DNA from: CAYPEL01 sp964409635
Lineage (GTDB): Bacteria > Pseudomonadota > Gammaproteobacteria > DSM-19610
NCBI GenBank assembly: GCA_964409635.1
Contig: CAYPEL010000116.1
Coordinates: 1-9,244 of the forward strand
Length of the DNA: 9,244 nt
Reading direction: 5' to 3'
The translations under genes and the position numbers were made by a program. The notes below the pieces were generated by a model that worked only from the letters and a program-made list of their open reading frames with translations, was not told where the DNA came from and made no database searches. Below, piece after piece: positions 1 through 7,575 of the stretch. Numbering within the stretch: the first letter of the stretch is position 1; every line of letters starts with the position of its first letter.

Positions 1-1260
1 ATATCTTTTAGGTTTATGTATGGACACGCAGGTAGTGGTGGTTTTGAGTTCCCCTTGGCATTTGTCTCCGGCGCTATGCTTCTGGGGTATTATTTTTTAT
101 CTGGTCTATTCCCAAAGAAAAAAGTGTTTCAATTTGGTGGAGATTTTGCGGTACCTATATTGTTGGTTTTTACCGGCACGATAATTTCAATGTTATTCAC
201 GACAGAGAGATTTGTAGGCTTGGTCAGCCTATGGACTCTTATGCAGTACTATACGTTCTACCTGATAGGATTGAATTGTGTGCGTACTAAAAAACATTTC
301 GACAGCATACTGTCTCTTCTGGCTATTGTGCTGATAATGCAGTCAATAGTGTATTTATTACAAGCAATGCTAGGCATTACTTTTTCTATGACGGGTGTGA
401 TTGTAGATAATGATGGCGGTGTTAGAGCGGGTGGGACAGTGGGTTCTAATTCGGCTATATATGCCGCCTTTGTTGTTCCGCTTCTGATGCTGGTAATTGT
501 CAGGCTTATGTCAAACGATGCGGCACTGAAAAAGCGTATTTTATGGTTTGTTATAGCTTTGATTGCGGCGCTTGCGTTTGTGCTTACATTGAGGCGGGGC
601 GCCTGGGGCGGGTTCGCAGTTGGGTTTATCTGTTTGCTGCTGCTTGGTTACCGTAGACGTCTGCTTACAAAAGCTTGGCTGGCTGCCAGCGTTGTCGCTA
701 TTGTTGTGTTGTTATTACTGTCACCAGCTATTGTAAGTTATGTTGATGCCTTTCGAACCGGTAACCCGTTGGCATCGGCTTTTGATGAGAGGTTGCGGCT
801 GAATGAAATAGCATGGTTAGTGATTAAGTCAAATCCATTTGTTGGAACGGGACCTGGCTCTTATTCTCACGTATATAAAGATTATATAACAGCAGAGGTG
901 GGTCAAGGTTGGAATTTCACGGTGCATAACACGTATTTATTGACAGCGGCTGAAAATGGGATCCCAGGTTTGTTAGCGTTTTGTATATTCTTGTTTTATG
1001 CGTTTAGGCTGAGTATTAGACTGACCGTTTTGCCAGACAAGACTCTACAGTATTTTGGGTTGGCCATGGCAAGTTATATTGTGAGTTATGCCTTTATTAT
1101 TTACTGGGAGCCGATGACCGCATTTTCTCCTGTAGCGTTGTTATGGTTTTTAATTGGGCTGATGGCAGGCGCAAAAAGATTACAAGCCGACACTCCCGCA
1201 CGCAATAGACAAATGCAGGCGCAATCCATGATGACTGGGGTGTCAGGCTATACAAGATGA
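1..1260 (+). CDS. Wzy/WaaL-type O-antigen polymerase or ligase family membrane protein (5' partial)
   Basis: Inner-membrane polytopic protein of the O-antigen ligase/Wzy family, which joins or polymerises lipid-linked glycans on the periplasmic side. The frame is open from base 1 and the first ATG (16) has no visible ribosome binding site, so the true start is probably upstream. Counting from that ATG (414 aa), about eleven hydrophobic segments are visible, near residues 11-32, 44-61, 66-88, 97-118, 145-163, 173-191, 196-211, 219-239, 317-335, 346-364 and 370-385. The long loop between about 240 and 316 carries the family hallmark: an Arg-rich entry (ERLRLNEIAW, about 258-267), then NPFVGTGPGSY, then VHNTYL with His304, and ENGIPG. 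An Arg pair follows the sixth segment (TLRRGAWGG). algD follows after 60 bp on the same strand. The context of a nucleotide-sugar dehydrogenase and a glycosyltransferase favours an exopolysaccharide polymerase (Wzy role), but sequence alone does not separate Wzy from a ligase. Confidence 0.85.
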   Translation: MSFRFMYGHAGSGGFEFPLAFVSGAMLLGYYFLSGLFPKKKVFQFGGDFAVPILLVFTGTIISMLFTTERFVGLVSLWTLMQYYTFYLIGLNCVRTKKHFDSILSLLAIVLIMQSIVYLLQAMLGITFSMTGVIVDNDGGVRAGGTVGSNSAIYAAFVVPLLMLVIVRLMSNDAALKKRILWFVIALIAALAFVLTLRRGAWGGFAVGFICLLLLGYRRRLLTKAWLAASVVAIVVLLLLSPAIVSYVDAFRTGNPLASAFDERLRLNEIAWLVIKSNPFVGTGPGSYSHVYKDYITAEVGQGWNFTVHNTYLLTAAENGIPGLLAFCIFLFYAFRLSIRLTVLPDKTLQYFGLAMASYIVSYAFIIYWEPMTAFSPVALLWFLIGLMAGAKRLQADTPARNRQMQAQSMMTGVSGYTR

Positions 1261-1320
1261 TTATTTTACGTATGCGCTTCGCAGTATATTTAGTGTTTAA
1301 GATAAAAATGAGAGATTTTC

Positions 1321-2631
1321 ATGAGAATTAGTATCTTTGGGTTGGGTTATGTGGGTGCAGTATCCGCGGGTTGCCTGGCTAATGATGGCCATACCGTGAT
1401 TGGTGTTGATCCTTACCAGCCCAAGGTGGATTTGATAAATCAAGGTAAAACGCCAGTTATAGAGAAGGATATCGGCGAGATAATTGAGCGAGCCGCGGCG
1501 CAAGGCTTACTCAGTGCTACGAGCGATGTTCGAAAGGCTGTGTTTGATTCAGAGATGTCATTGATATGTGTCGGAACGCCAAGCCAGTTAAACGGCAGCC
1601 TGGATCTTAAGTATGTGAGAAAAGTTTGCGAAGAGATTGGGTCTGCATTACAGGAAAAAGCTGAATATCATGTAGTGGTTGCCAGAAGCACGATGTTGCC
1701 TGGCAGTATGCGCTCAGTTGTGATCCCGGTATTGGAGGAGTATTCGGGAAAAAAGGCAGGTATCGACTTTGGTGTTAGTAACAATCCCGAGTTTCTGCGC
1801 GAGAGTACCGCAGTCTATGATTATTATCACCCACCCAAGACGGTTATAGGTGAAATAGATTCCAAGGCGGGTGATATATTAGCCAGCATTTATGAGCACC
1901 TTGATGCGCCCTTAGTAAGAACCAGTATTGAAACGGCAGAAATGGTTAAGTACACCGACAACGTTTGGCATGCTTTAAAGGTTGGGTTTGCGAATGAAAT
2001 AGGTGGTATCTGCAAGGCTATCGGTATTGATGGCCATGAAGTAATGGATATCTTCTGTAAGGACACCAAGCTGAATCTGTCGCCGTATTATTTAAAGCCA
2101 GGTTTTGCTTTTGGGGGGTCGTGTTTACCAAAAGACGTGCGGGCGCTAACTTATAAAGCAAAATCACTGGATCTGGAAACGCCCATATTAAATTCAATAA
2201 TGCCAAGTAACCTAAAACAAATAGAAAAAGGTCTGGCAATGATTACCGGCAGAGGAAAGAAAAAGATAGGTATTCTGGGCTTTAGTTTTAAAGCGGGTAC
2301 GGATGATCTCAGAGAAAGTCCGCTAGTTGATATAATCGAGAGTCTGATAGGTAAGGGTTACGATATTCGGCTCTATGATAAAAATGTAAAAATTGCCAGT
2401 CTGGTCGGGGCGAACAAGGATTACATACTGAACCATATTCCCCACATATCGAAACTTATGGTTGATAGCATCGCGGATGTCATCTCGCATGCAGAAACAA
2501 TTGTGATTGGGAATGCTGCAGATGAATTTCGTGATATCCAGGATAGATTAAATAAGAATCAGGCGGTTGTGGATCTAGTAAGGATCAGCGAGAGTTCGTC
2601 TTCTTCTCGATATGATGGCATTTGCTGGTAA
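1321..2631 (+). CDS. algD: GDP-mannose 6-dehydrogenase AlgD
   Basis: Cytoplasmic NAD-dependent enzyme that oxidises GDP-mannose twice to GDP-mannuronate, the committed precursor step of alginate and other mannuronate-containing polymers. At 436 residues it matches the length I recall for Pseudomonas AlgD. The Rossmann glycine motif GLGYVG is at residues 7-12, CVGTPS is near 83-88, NPEFLREST follows, and the catalytic cysteine lies in FGGSCLPKDVRALTY at Cys268, the same number as in Pseudomonas AlgD. The C-terminal nucleotide-sugar domain carries GFSFKAGTDDLRESP, and the protein ends in GICW, the AlgD ending rather than that of UDP-glucose dehydrogenases (Ugd). The ATG start gives the canonical MRISIFGLGYVG N-terminus, with a GAGAG element about 8 bases upstream. 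It sits 60 bp after the polymerase gene and 70 bp before the SGNH gene. No Alg8 or Alg44 glycan synthase is in the window, so the product probably feeds a Wzy-type pathway. A UDP-glucose dehydrogenase is the main alternative and is less likely. Confidence 0.93.
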   Translation: MRISIFGLGYVGAVSAGCLANDGHTVIGVDPYQPKVDLINQGKTPVIEKDIGEIIERAAAQGLLSATSDVRKAVFDSEMSLICVGTPSQLNGSLDLKYVRKVCEEIGSALQEKAEYHVVVARSTMLPGSMRSVVIPVLEEYSGKKAGIDFGVSNNPEFLRESTAVYDYYHPPKTVIGEIDSKAGDILASIYEHLDAPLVRTSIETAEMVKYTDNVWHALKVGFANEIGGICKAIGIDGHEVMDIFCKDTKLNLSPYYLKPGFAFGGSCLPKDVRALTYKAKSLDLETPILNSIMPSNLKQIEKGLAMITGRGKKKIGILGFSFKAGTDDLRESPLVDIIESLIGKGYDIRLYDKNVKIASLVGANKDYILNHIPHISKLMVDSIADVISHAETIVIGNAADEFRDIQDRLNKNQAVVDLVRISESSSSSRYDGICW

Positions 2632-2701
2632 AATATTTTTAATCCAGATATTTAATATGCGACTACAATTTAATCAGTAATTTAGAGACAATATATTTAG
2701 C

Positions 2702-3805
2702 ATGTCTGCTGTTTATAATATAAAAAAATCTACAAAGATTAATGCACTATTACTTTTTTGTAGTTTATTAATTTCAGTTCTTATCCTTGAGGTTGTTGCT
2801 AGGCAATTGCTGCCTGCTCCCTTGCCCTGGCTTTATCCGCAGATCCGCTACCAATTTAACAAGGATTTGATATTCAGTCTAAAGCCGGAGCAAGATGCTT
2901 TTACTGCAGACAAGCAGGCATTAATTAATGAGCGTGGATTAAGGGGGCCAATATACAATTATGAGAAAAGTTCAGGTGTTACTCGTATTATGTTTTTGGG
3001 GGATTCTGTAACTTTTGGTTTCGGAGTTGATGTGGATGATGTTGTTACTTCAAAATTGCAGGCATTATTGCGAAAGCAGGGTAGAGAGGCAGAGGTTATT
3101 AATGCAGGGGTGCCATCCTATAATACAGGACAGGAAATAGCATTTCTTGAGTCGCAAGGTATTCGCTACAATCCTGACTGGGTTATTCTTGGGTTCTACT
3201 GGAACGATGTCAGTGAAAAAAGTAGTGTCAAAGTTAGTAGAGATGGTTGGTTGGTGGAGAGTGGTTTTAAGGAAGAAAATATAAGTGCTTTAAAAAGATT
3301 CTGGGTGTCTGAAAAAGGTTATTTATTTAGAAATATGATTAAGCAGTCACGCTTAATATTCGGCCTGATGCAGGGATATAAGACCTTTATATCGAATGAA
3401 CCGGAAAATCTGAATGCTCGCATGCGGACAGATTTATTGGATGGCAAAGAAACAGCTTTTCTTTCAAGTCGATGGGGTGATGTTGAAGAAGCGATGCAAA
3501 ATTTTAGAAGACTCGCAAATAAACATACATTCAAGCCTGCTGTTGTTGCTTTTCCGATCCCCCCGGCATTGGCGGCATCCTATCCGAACAGCTATTATAT
3601 AGAGACCGTGCGTGGCATTGCTAAGCGTACAGAAATTCCGTTAGTGGATCTTGAGCCTGCATTTCGTGCGGCGTATAAGGGCCATGAGTCATTGTTTATA
3701 CCCTATGACAGTGATCATCCGAATGCGGCAGGCCATGCAGTAGCTGCAAAAGAAATTTCTAGGTTTATTATTAACTCCATTGACAAACCCGGAGTTAGTA
3801 ACTGA
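2702..3805 (+). CDS. Membrane-anchored SGNH/GDSL-family hydrolase or acyltransferase
   Basis: A 367-residue protein with one N-terminal hydrophobic segment (about residues 13-33) after a short Lys-containing stretch, so it is probably an inner-membrane anchor or uncleaved signal with the main domain in the periplasm. The SGNH blocks are in normal order: block I is FLGDSVTFG with Gly100, Asp101 and Ser102 (nucleophile), block II is INAGVPSYN (oxyanion Gly), block III is FYWNDV (oxyanion Asn), and block V is DSDHPNAAGH with Asp336 and His339. The catalytic set is complete, so the protein is likely active as an esterase or acyltransferase. In an exopolysaccharide operon the likely role is removing or adding O-acetyl groups on the glycan, which is inference. 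The ATG start has only a weak purine-rich site upstream. The 70 bp gap after algD is very AT-rich. The stop codon TGA is overlapped by the possible CTG start of a small ORF. Confidence 0.83.
   Translation: MSAVYNIKKSTKINALLLFCSLLISVLILEVVARQLLPAPLPWLYPQIRYQFNKDLIFSLKPEQDAFTADKQALINERGLRGPIYNYEKSSGVTRIMFLGDSVTFGFGVDVDDVVTSKLQALLRKQGREAEVINAGVPSYNTGQEIAFLESQGIRYNPDWVILGFYWNDVSEKSSVKVSRDGWLVESGFKEENISALKRFWVSEKGYLFRNMIKQSRLIFGLMQGYKTFISNEPENLNARMRTDLLDGKETAFLSSRWGDVEEAMQNFRRLANKHTFKPAVVAFPIPPALAASYPNSYYIETVRGIAKRTEIPLVDLEPAFRAAYKGHESLFIPYDSDHPNAAGHAVAAKEISRFIINSIDKPGVSN
3791..3794 (+). promoter_or_regulatory. GGAG ribosome binding site for the 39-codon ORF
   Basis: GGAG lies inside the last codons of the SGNH gene, 7 bases before a CTG codon at 3802. 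This spacing is ideal for initiation there. The lyase gene at 3918 has no comparable site of its own, which suggests that this site also serves it through coupling. Confidence 0.4.
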
Positions 3806-3921
3806 AAAGTAATTATTTAGTGTTTTGTGTCTTTGTGAGCATTTGTTGTCTATGGGTGGGTGCAAAACTAAGCATGTATAAACACCTGTTGCTAGAAAAA
3901 CTTAGAAATCCTATTGTATGA
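3802..3921 (+). CDS. Possible 39-residue hydrophobic small protein, coupled to the lyase gene
   Basis: A small ORF of 39 codons plus stop fills the gap between the SGNH and lyase genes. A stop codon (TAA) lies directly before the CTG at 3802, so translation can begin at that CTG, which overlaps the upstream TGA (CTGA), or at GTG 3820 without a visible ribosome binding site. The CTG choice has GGAG 7 bases upstream. The peptide has a hydrophobic core (YLVFCVFVSICCLWVGAKL) followed by a charged amphipathic tail (KHLLLEKLRNPIV), the pattern of a single-pass membrane peptide. Its stop TGA overlaps the lyase ATG (ATGA), a standard translational-coupling arrangement, and the lyase lacks its own clear ribosome binding site. 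I do not recognise a family. It may be a real small membrane protein, a coupling leader peptide, or chance. CTG starts are rare, so confidence is limited. Confidence 0.4.
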   Translation: MKSNYLVFCVFVSICCLWVGAKLSMYKHLLLEKLRNPIV

Positions 3922-6338
3922 ATAACAATACTAAAACACAAAAATCTATTAAGTGGCGCTATAGATTATCTGTTCAACATTACTTACGTTTTGTTACGCG
4001 CCTAAGTGATATGAGCTTGGCTGAAATATATAAACGCCTTATTCTGCGCATCCGTTCAACCAGTAACTATAGGGCAGATTATTTAAAAAACTATATAGAG
4101 CAATCTGAGTATTTTGGTAAACAGTTGGTTATAGGGTTATGCCCAGATCCGATTGAAAAGCTAGCAAAACAATTTAATGATAAATTCTTTTTTGGTCCGG
4201 CGGATAAATCAATAATGGTTTCCGCACTTAAAAACTATTGCCAGACTGATATCAAATACACAATGAATCTGGCAGAAGAAATGTATCATTCAGGCCTATC
4301 TCTATTGGGACAGCAGGTCCAGCCATTAGCGAGTAATTTCGACTGGCAAGCAGACCCTAAGTCTGGCAAACAGGCCTGGCCTGAAGGCTGGTTCGATGAG
4401 GCTGCGGCAATTACTGTCGAAAATGCGGATGTGAAATACGTTTGGGAGGCTAATCGGCACCAGTTTCTACCCATGTTAGGCAGGGCATATTGGATAACGG
4501 GTGACGAAAAGCATGCTGAAAAAATCGTAGACGTAATCGACCGCTGGATATTGGCCAACCCGGCCGGACAAGGTGTCAATTGGTGCAGTCATCTGGAAGT
4601 TTCCATGCGGGTGACTTCATGGATTTGGGTAATGCCTATGTTACTGGCATGGAAAAATATTGAACAGGATTTTCTAAAGCGGTGGCTGTTTTCAATTGGG
4701 CAGCATTATTATCACTTGAAAGAAAACCTGTCTGAATTTACTGATCCTACAAATCATTTAATAGGTGAAGCGACGGGCTTATATATATTGTGTTGTTGTT
4801 TTCCACAATTAACAAACGCACAAAGTGAGCTAGTGCGCGCGCGAAAAGTACTTGAAAAGGAGTTGGTTGAGCAAAATACGCAGGATGGTGTTAACAAGGA
4901 ACAGGCGAGCAGTTACCACCGCTTTGTCCTGGATTTTTATATACAGATATTACTACTTGCAAGAAAGCAAAATGAGCCATTAACCGATGCAAGTGAAGTA
5001 CAGATCAGGGCAATGTGTGAATTTCAATCTGCTTTGGCAGGGCGTTCAGGTGAGGCGCCCATGTTTGGTGACAGTGATGATGCCAGAGGTATTCCTTTTC
5101 CGGAAAATTTCGGTTGGAACTTTCGTGATATGTCTGTTACGGGTGCGGTATTATTTAAACTCCCACTACAACGGAAATCCTATAACAGTGATATCCCCAG
5201 TACGGTGCTTTGGCTGCTAGGTATAGAAGCTGCAAAATATTACCCAGAACTAAATACAACTGATGTGTGTGAGGGCAATAAATTATTCCGTGATGGGGGC
5301 TATTGCTTTTTTTATAATGGGGGCCACTATGGCCAAGCAGAGTTAATATTTGATACCGGTTCATTGGGTCTTTGGCCTAATGCTTCGCATGGTCATGCTG
5401 ATGCTTTGAGCATCATAGTCAGACTTGATGGCAGAATATTGCTTGGAGACCCTGGTACAGGTACTTATTTTGGGCCTGAAAAAATCCGCAACAAGTTTCG
5501 GAAAACCTCTTCTCATAATACGGTGATGGTAGACCAACTCGATCAAGCCGATATATATGGGACTTTTAAATGGGTTAATCCATTTTCAACGGCATTGGAA
5601 GCGTCAGAAGAGGATAAGTATTTCTCCTATGCCAGGGCTAGTCATAACGGATATCGACGCTTAAGAAACCCCGTTACACACACTCGAAGTATCCTTTCAA
5701 TCCATTCGATGGGCTGGCTGATTATGGATTATCTAGAAGGATCCGGCGACCACACTTTTGACTGGAATTTCCATTTTCCGCCCGGCTCTGTCGTAACACG
5801 AAGTAGCAGTAACTCGTTTTATGTCAAAGATCCAGTTACCGAGTCTGGCCTGGTGCTTACATTCTTAAATTCAGTATCGGTTAATAAAACACTAGTTGAT
5901 TTCGACCAGAATGGATTATGGTCAACCGGCTACGGTGAATGGAAAGCCAGTCCAAAAATTACTATACAAAAAAAAGAAAGCACCCCCACTTTTTTATTGA
6001 CGCTTATTACGCCTGTAAAGCTCCACCAAAGTATCACTATGGAAAGCAGTGATACTGTTCAGGCAAGTCGTATTGGCAGCAAGGCATGCTATTACGCCTT
6101 TATAGATACGGAAGGCAACGACACGCTGATTCTGGAAAATCCAGAAAACGAGCGTATAACTTTGCCTGAAGACATAATCACTGATGCCGATATACTGTTT
6201 TTACAAAAAAATAGTTCAGGATCTATTAAGAAGGCTTGTGTTGTAGGTGATGAGTGTTTCCTGGATGCTGGCGTAATCGGTCTTAAGTGTACAAAAAATA
6301 CGAATATGGCTAGCTATATCAATCAAACAACAGAATAG
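3918..6338 (+). CDS. Heparinase II/III family protein (alginate lyase-like polysaccharide lyase)
   Basis: An 806-residue protein with the two-part layout of heparinase II/III-type lyases, which cleave uronic acid-containing polysaccharides by beta-elimination. The N-terminal part is an alpha-helical toroid with GVNWCSHLEVSMR and then TNHLIGEATGL, carrying Asn279-His280. A second active-site candidate block is EQASSYHRF with Tyr333-His334. The C-terminal beta-sandwich domain (about residue 440 onward) carries SHGHADALS (His491, His493, Asp495), LLGDPGTGTY and KTSSHNTVMVD (His533). These are the positions expected for the catalytic Asn/His/Tyr/His set. The N-terminus (YLRFVTRLSDMSLAEIYKRL) has the RL..MS..EI..R pattern common in lyase-like proteins of exopolysaccharide clusters, and no signal peptide is visible. 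The ATG start overlaps the stop of the small upstream ORF. With algD in the same operon, a uronate-containing glycan is the natural substrate, and trimming or quality control during export is the likely role. Substrate and cell location are inferred. Confidence 0.88.
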   Translation: MNNNTKTQKSIKWRYRLSVQHYLRFVTRLSDMSLAEIYKRLILRIRSTSNYRADYLKNYIEQSEYFGKQLVIGLCPDPIEKLAKQFNDKFFFGPADKSIMVSALKNYCQTDIKYTMNLAEEMYHSGLSLLGQQVQPLASNFDWQADPKSGKQAWPEGWFDEAAAITVENADVKYVWEANRHQFLPMLGRAYWITGDEKHAEKIVDVIDRWILANPAGQGVNWCSHLEVSMRVTSWIWVMPMLLAWKNIEQDFLKRWLFSIGQHYYHLKENLSEFTDPTNHLIGEATGLYILCCCFPQLTNAQSELVRARKVLEKELVEQNTQDGVNKEQASSYHRFVLDFYIQILLLARKQNEPLTDASEVQIRAMCEFQSALAGRSGEAPMFGDSDDARGIPFPENFGWNFRDMSVTGAVLFKLPLQRKSYNSDIPSTVLWLLGIEAAKYYPELNTTDVCEGNKLFRDGGYCFFYNGGHYGQAELIFDTGSLGLWPNASHGHADALSIIVRLDGRILLGDPGTGTYFGPEKIRNKFRKTSSHNTVMVDQLDQADIYGTFKWVNPFSTALEASEEDKYFSYARASHNGYRRLRNPVTHTRSILSIHSMGWLIMDYLEGSGDHTFDWNFHFPPGSVVTRSSSNSFYVKDPVTESGLVLTFLNSVSVNKTLVDFDQNGLWSTGYGEWKASPKITIQKKESTPTFLLTLITPVKLHQSITMESSDTVQASRIGSKACYYAFIDTEGNDTLILENPENERITLPEDIITDADILFLQKNSSGSIKKACVVGDECFLDAGVIGLKCTKNTNMASYINQTTE

Positions 6339-6342
6339 TAAC

Positions 6343-6347
6343 GGAAG
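6343..6347 (+). promoter_or_regulatory. Ribosome binding site that fixes the TTG start of the glycosyltransferase
   Basis: GGAAG lies 7 bases before the TTG at 6355 and between the lyase stop (6336-6338) and that start. It supports the non-ATG start for the glycosyltransferase. Confidence 0.7.
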
Positions 6348-6354
6348 CATTTCC

Positions 6355-7347
6355 TTGAAAACAACATTCATAACCTGGTATCCGAGCTGCCGGAGAAGCG
6401 ACACAATTGCTTCGAGATTAGATGGCCGCTCGTTCCTGATTCATTTTTTTCAATTTAAGCAACCTCTCATTGCCGGGCCAAAATATGTTGCCCAGGCATA
6501 CTCAACCTTACGTATCCTTATTAAGGAAAGGCCTGATGTTGCGTTAGTCGCTTCACCACCCGTGTTTGCTGTTGCTGTAGTTGCGTTGTATTGCATGTTT
6601 ACAAAAAGACGCTACATAGTCGATGCACATACGGGCATGTTTGATGACCCGCGTTGGACCTGGTTGCTGCCCTTGACGAAATACCTTTCAAGGCATGCGA
6701 TTTGCACTATTGTTACCAATGATCACCTAAAAATGGAAGTTGAGGAGTGGGGGGCTAATGCCATAATAATCGGTGATGTCCCCGTTGTATTTCCTGAAAC
6801 TGAAAAAAAACGTTTGGGTGATGGAAAGCATGTTGTCGTGGTAAATACATTTTCCCAGGACGAGCCGTTGAATGAAATTCTGGAGGCCGCCAGAAATACT
6901 CCCTCCGTTATTTTTCATGTCACCGGGAATTTAAAGCACTCAAGGCATGGTGATTTTTCATCACCACCAGCCAATGTGAAATATACTGGTTGGGTGACAG
7001 ATGATGAGTATGCAGGATTGCTGCGCTCCGCAAATATAGTTATGTGCCTGACCACGAGTGATCATACCATGCAGCGTGGCGGCTATGAAGCCATGGCGCT
7101 TGGCAAACCATTAGTAACTTCCGACTGGTCTGTTTTGCGCGAGACCTTTTCTTCAGGCACCGTTTACACGAATAATACTGTTGAAAATATTTCAAGCTCA
7201 GTACTCAAAGCACTTGAAAACCAGGCTGAACTGGAAGCGGAAATGATTGAGCTTTCTGTAAAGAGAAAATATATTTTTCAGGATAGGCTTGAGCATTTAA
7301 AGATACAGATTTTGAGCAAGACACGGACTACTACACCCGATCCATAA
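6355..7347 (+). CDS. GT4-like (GT-B fold) glycosyltransferase
   Basis: A 330-residue cytoplasmic, probably membrane-associated glycosyltransferase that would add a sugar from a nucleotide donor to the growing lipid-linked repeat unit. The TTG start has a good ribosome binding site and gives the N-terminus MKTTFITWYPSCRRSD. The acceptor half contains RPDVALVASPPVFAV and RRYIVDAHTGMFDDPRW. The donor half contains NVKYTGWVTDDEYAGLLRSANIVMCLTT and then GGYEAMALGKPLVTSDW (Glu245) with a following Glu263, matching the C-terminal signature of GT4-type enzymes. The Glu expected 8 residues before Glu245 in the EX7E motif is His237, so that motif is incomplete. The gene starts 16 bases after the lyase stop and is the last gene of the operon. 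The donor sugar cannot be read from sequence. Confidence 0.85.
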   Translation: MKTTFITWYPSCRRSDTIASRLDGRSFLIHFFQFKQPLIAGPKYVAQAYSTLRILIKERPDVALVASPPVFAVAVVALYCMFTKRRYIVDAHTGMFDDPRWTWLLPLTKYLSRHAICTIVTNDHLKMEVEEWGANAIIIGDVPVVFPETEKKRLGDGKHVVVVNTFSQDEPLNEILEAARNTPSVIFHVTGNLKHSRHGDFSSPPANVKYTGWVTDDEYAGLLRSANIVMCLTTSDHTMQRGGYEAMALGKPLVTSDWSVLRETFSSGTVYTNNTVENISSSVLKALENQAELEAEMIELSVKRKYIFQDRLEHLKIQILSKTRTTTPDP

Positions 7348-7352
7348 TATAG

Positions 7353-7370
7353 AAAGCGCCCGCTTCGGGC
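7353..7370 (+). terminator. Terminator-like hairpin, apparently truncated
   Basis: Six bases after the glycosyltransferase stop is GCCCG-CTT-CGGGC, a GC-rich stem with a 3-base loop. The 5' side continues outward as AAAGC, but the 3' side continues as AGGAGCATG instead of the matching GCTTT with a T-tract. The stem is therefore only 5 bp and lacks the U-run of an intrinsic terminator. The break falls where the insertion-sequence debris begins, so this may be the left half of a former bidirectional terminator. Confidence 0.35.
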
Positions 7371-7443
7371 AGGAGCATGTTCACTTCTAGGTGTGCAGTT
7401 AGATCGCCGCTTTGGTCGTGCGGAAATTGGCCCAAGGGAAGAC

Positions 7444-7548
7444 TGTGGGCGTACGCCGATGGATACATTGCTTGATGGTAAAACGAATTGGGCTGAAAAA
7501 GATTTAGCTCAAATGCAATCTAACAGAAACCTGTTGATAAACGGGTAA
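7444..7548 (+). pseudogene. IS481-type transposase, C-terminal remnant
   Basis: A reading frame ending at TAA 7546-7548 encodes CGRTPMDTLLDGKTNWAEK and then DLAQMQ, which resembles the extreme C-terminus of IS481-family DDE transposases (GRTPM..LLDGK..WAEK.LAQ). Everything upstream of the C-terminus is missing and no catalytic DDE residue remains. The frame continues open back to about 7372, but that part does not look like transposase. The bases CAAGGGAAG at 7433-7441 would read QGK in another frame, suggesting a small deletion near 7442. The fragment is nonfunctional debris at the end of the exopolysaccharide operon. The family assignment is from memory of the motif. Confidence 0.6.
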
Positions 7549-7549
7549 C

Positions 7550-7575
7550 TGTCAGATCAGGTTTGAACCACTACA
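7550..7575 (+). repeat. Putative terminal inverted repeat of the IS481-type remnant
   Basis: Directly after the remnant stop codon comes TGTCAGATCAGG followed by TTTGAACCACTACA. This resembles the TGTCAGATCAGGTCTGA-type ends I associate with IS481-like elements. The partner repeat is not in the window, consistent with loss of the rest of the element. Confidence 0.45.

Noticed and set aside
1273..1283. TGCG-CTT-CGCA mini hairpin between the polymerase gene and algD
   Set aside because: Only a 4 bp stem with no T-tract directly after it, so it does not support a terminator call.
1321..2631. Calling the dehydrogenase a UDP-glucose 6-dehydrogenase
   Set aside because: The length, the Cys268 position, the NVWHA/FANEIG region and the GICW ending fit AlgD better.
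2632..2701. AT-rich gap before the SGNH gene with a TACAAT (2664-2669) as possible -10
   Set aside because: No -35-like hexamer lies 16-18 bases upstream, and such AT-rich DNA yields -10-like words by chance.
4286..4579. 97-codon open frame on the minus strand
   Set aside because: It lies wholly antisense inside the lyase gene, which has clear family motifs in the same stretch; its translation has no recognisable feature.
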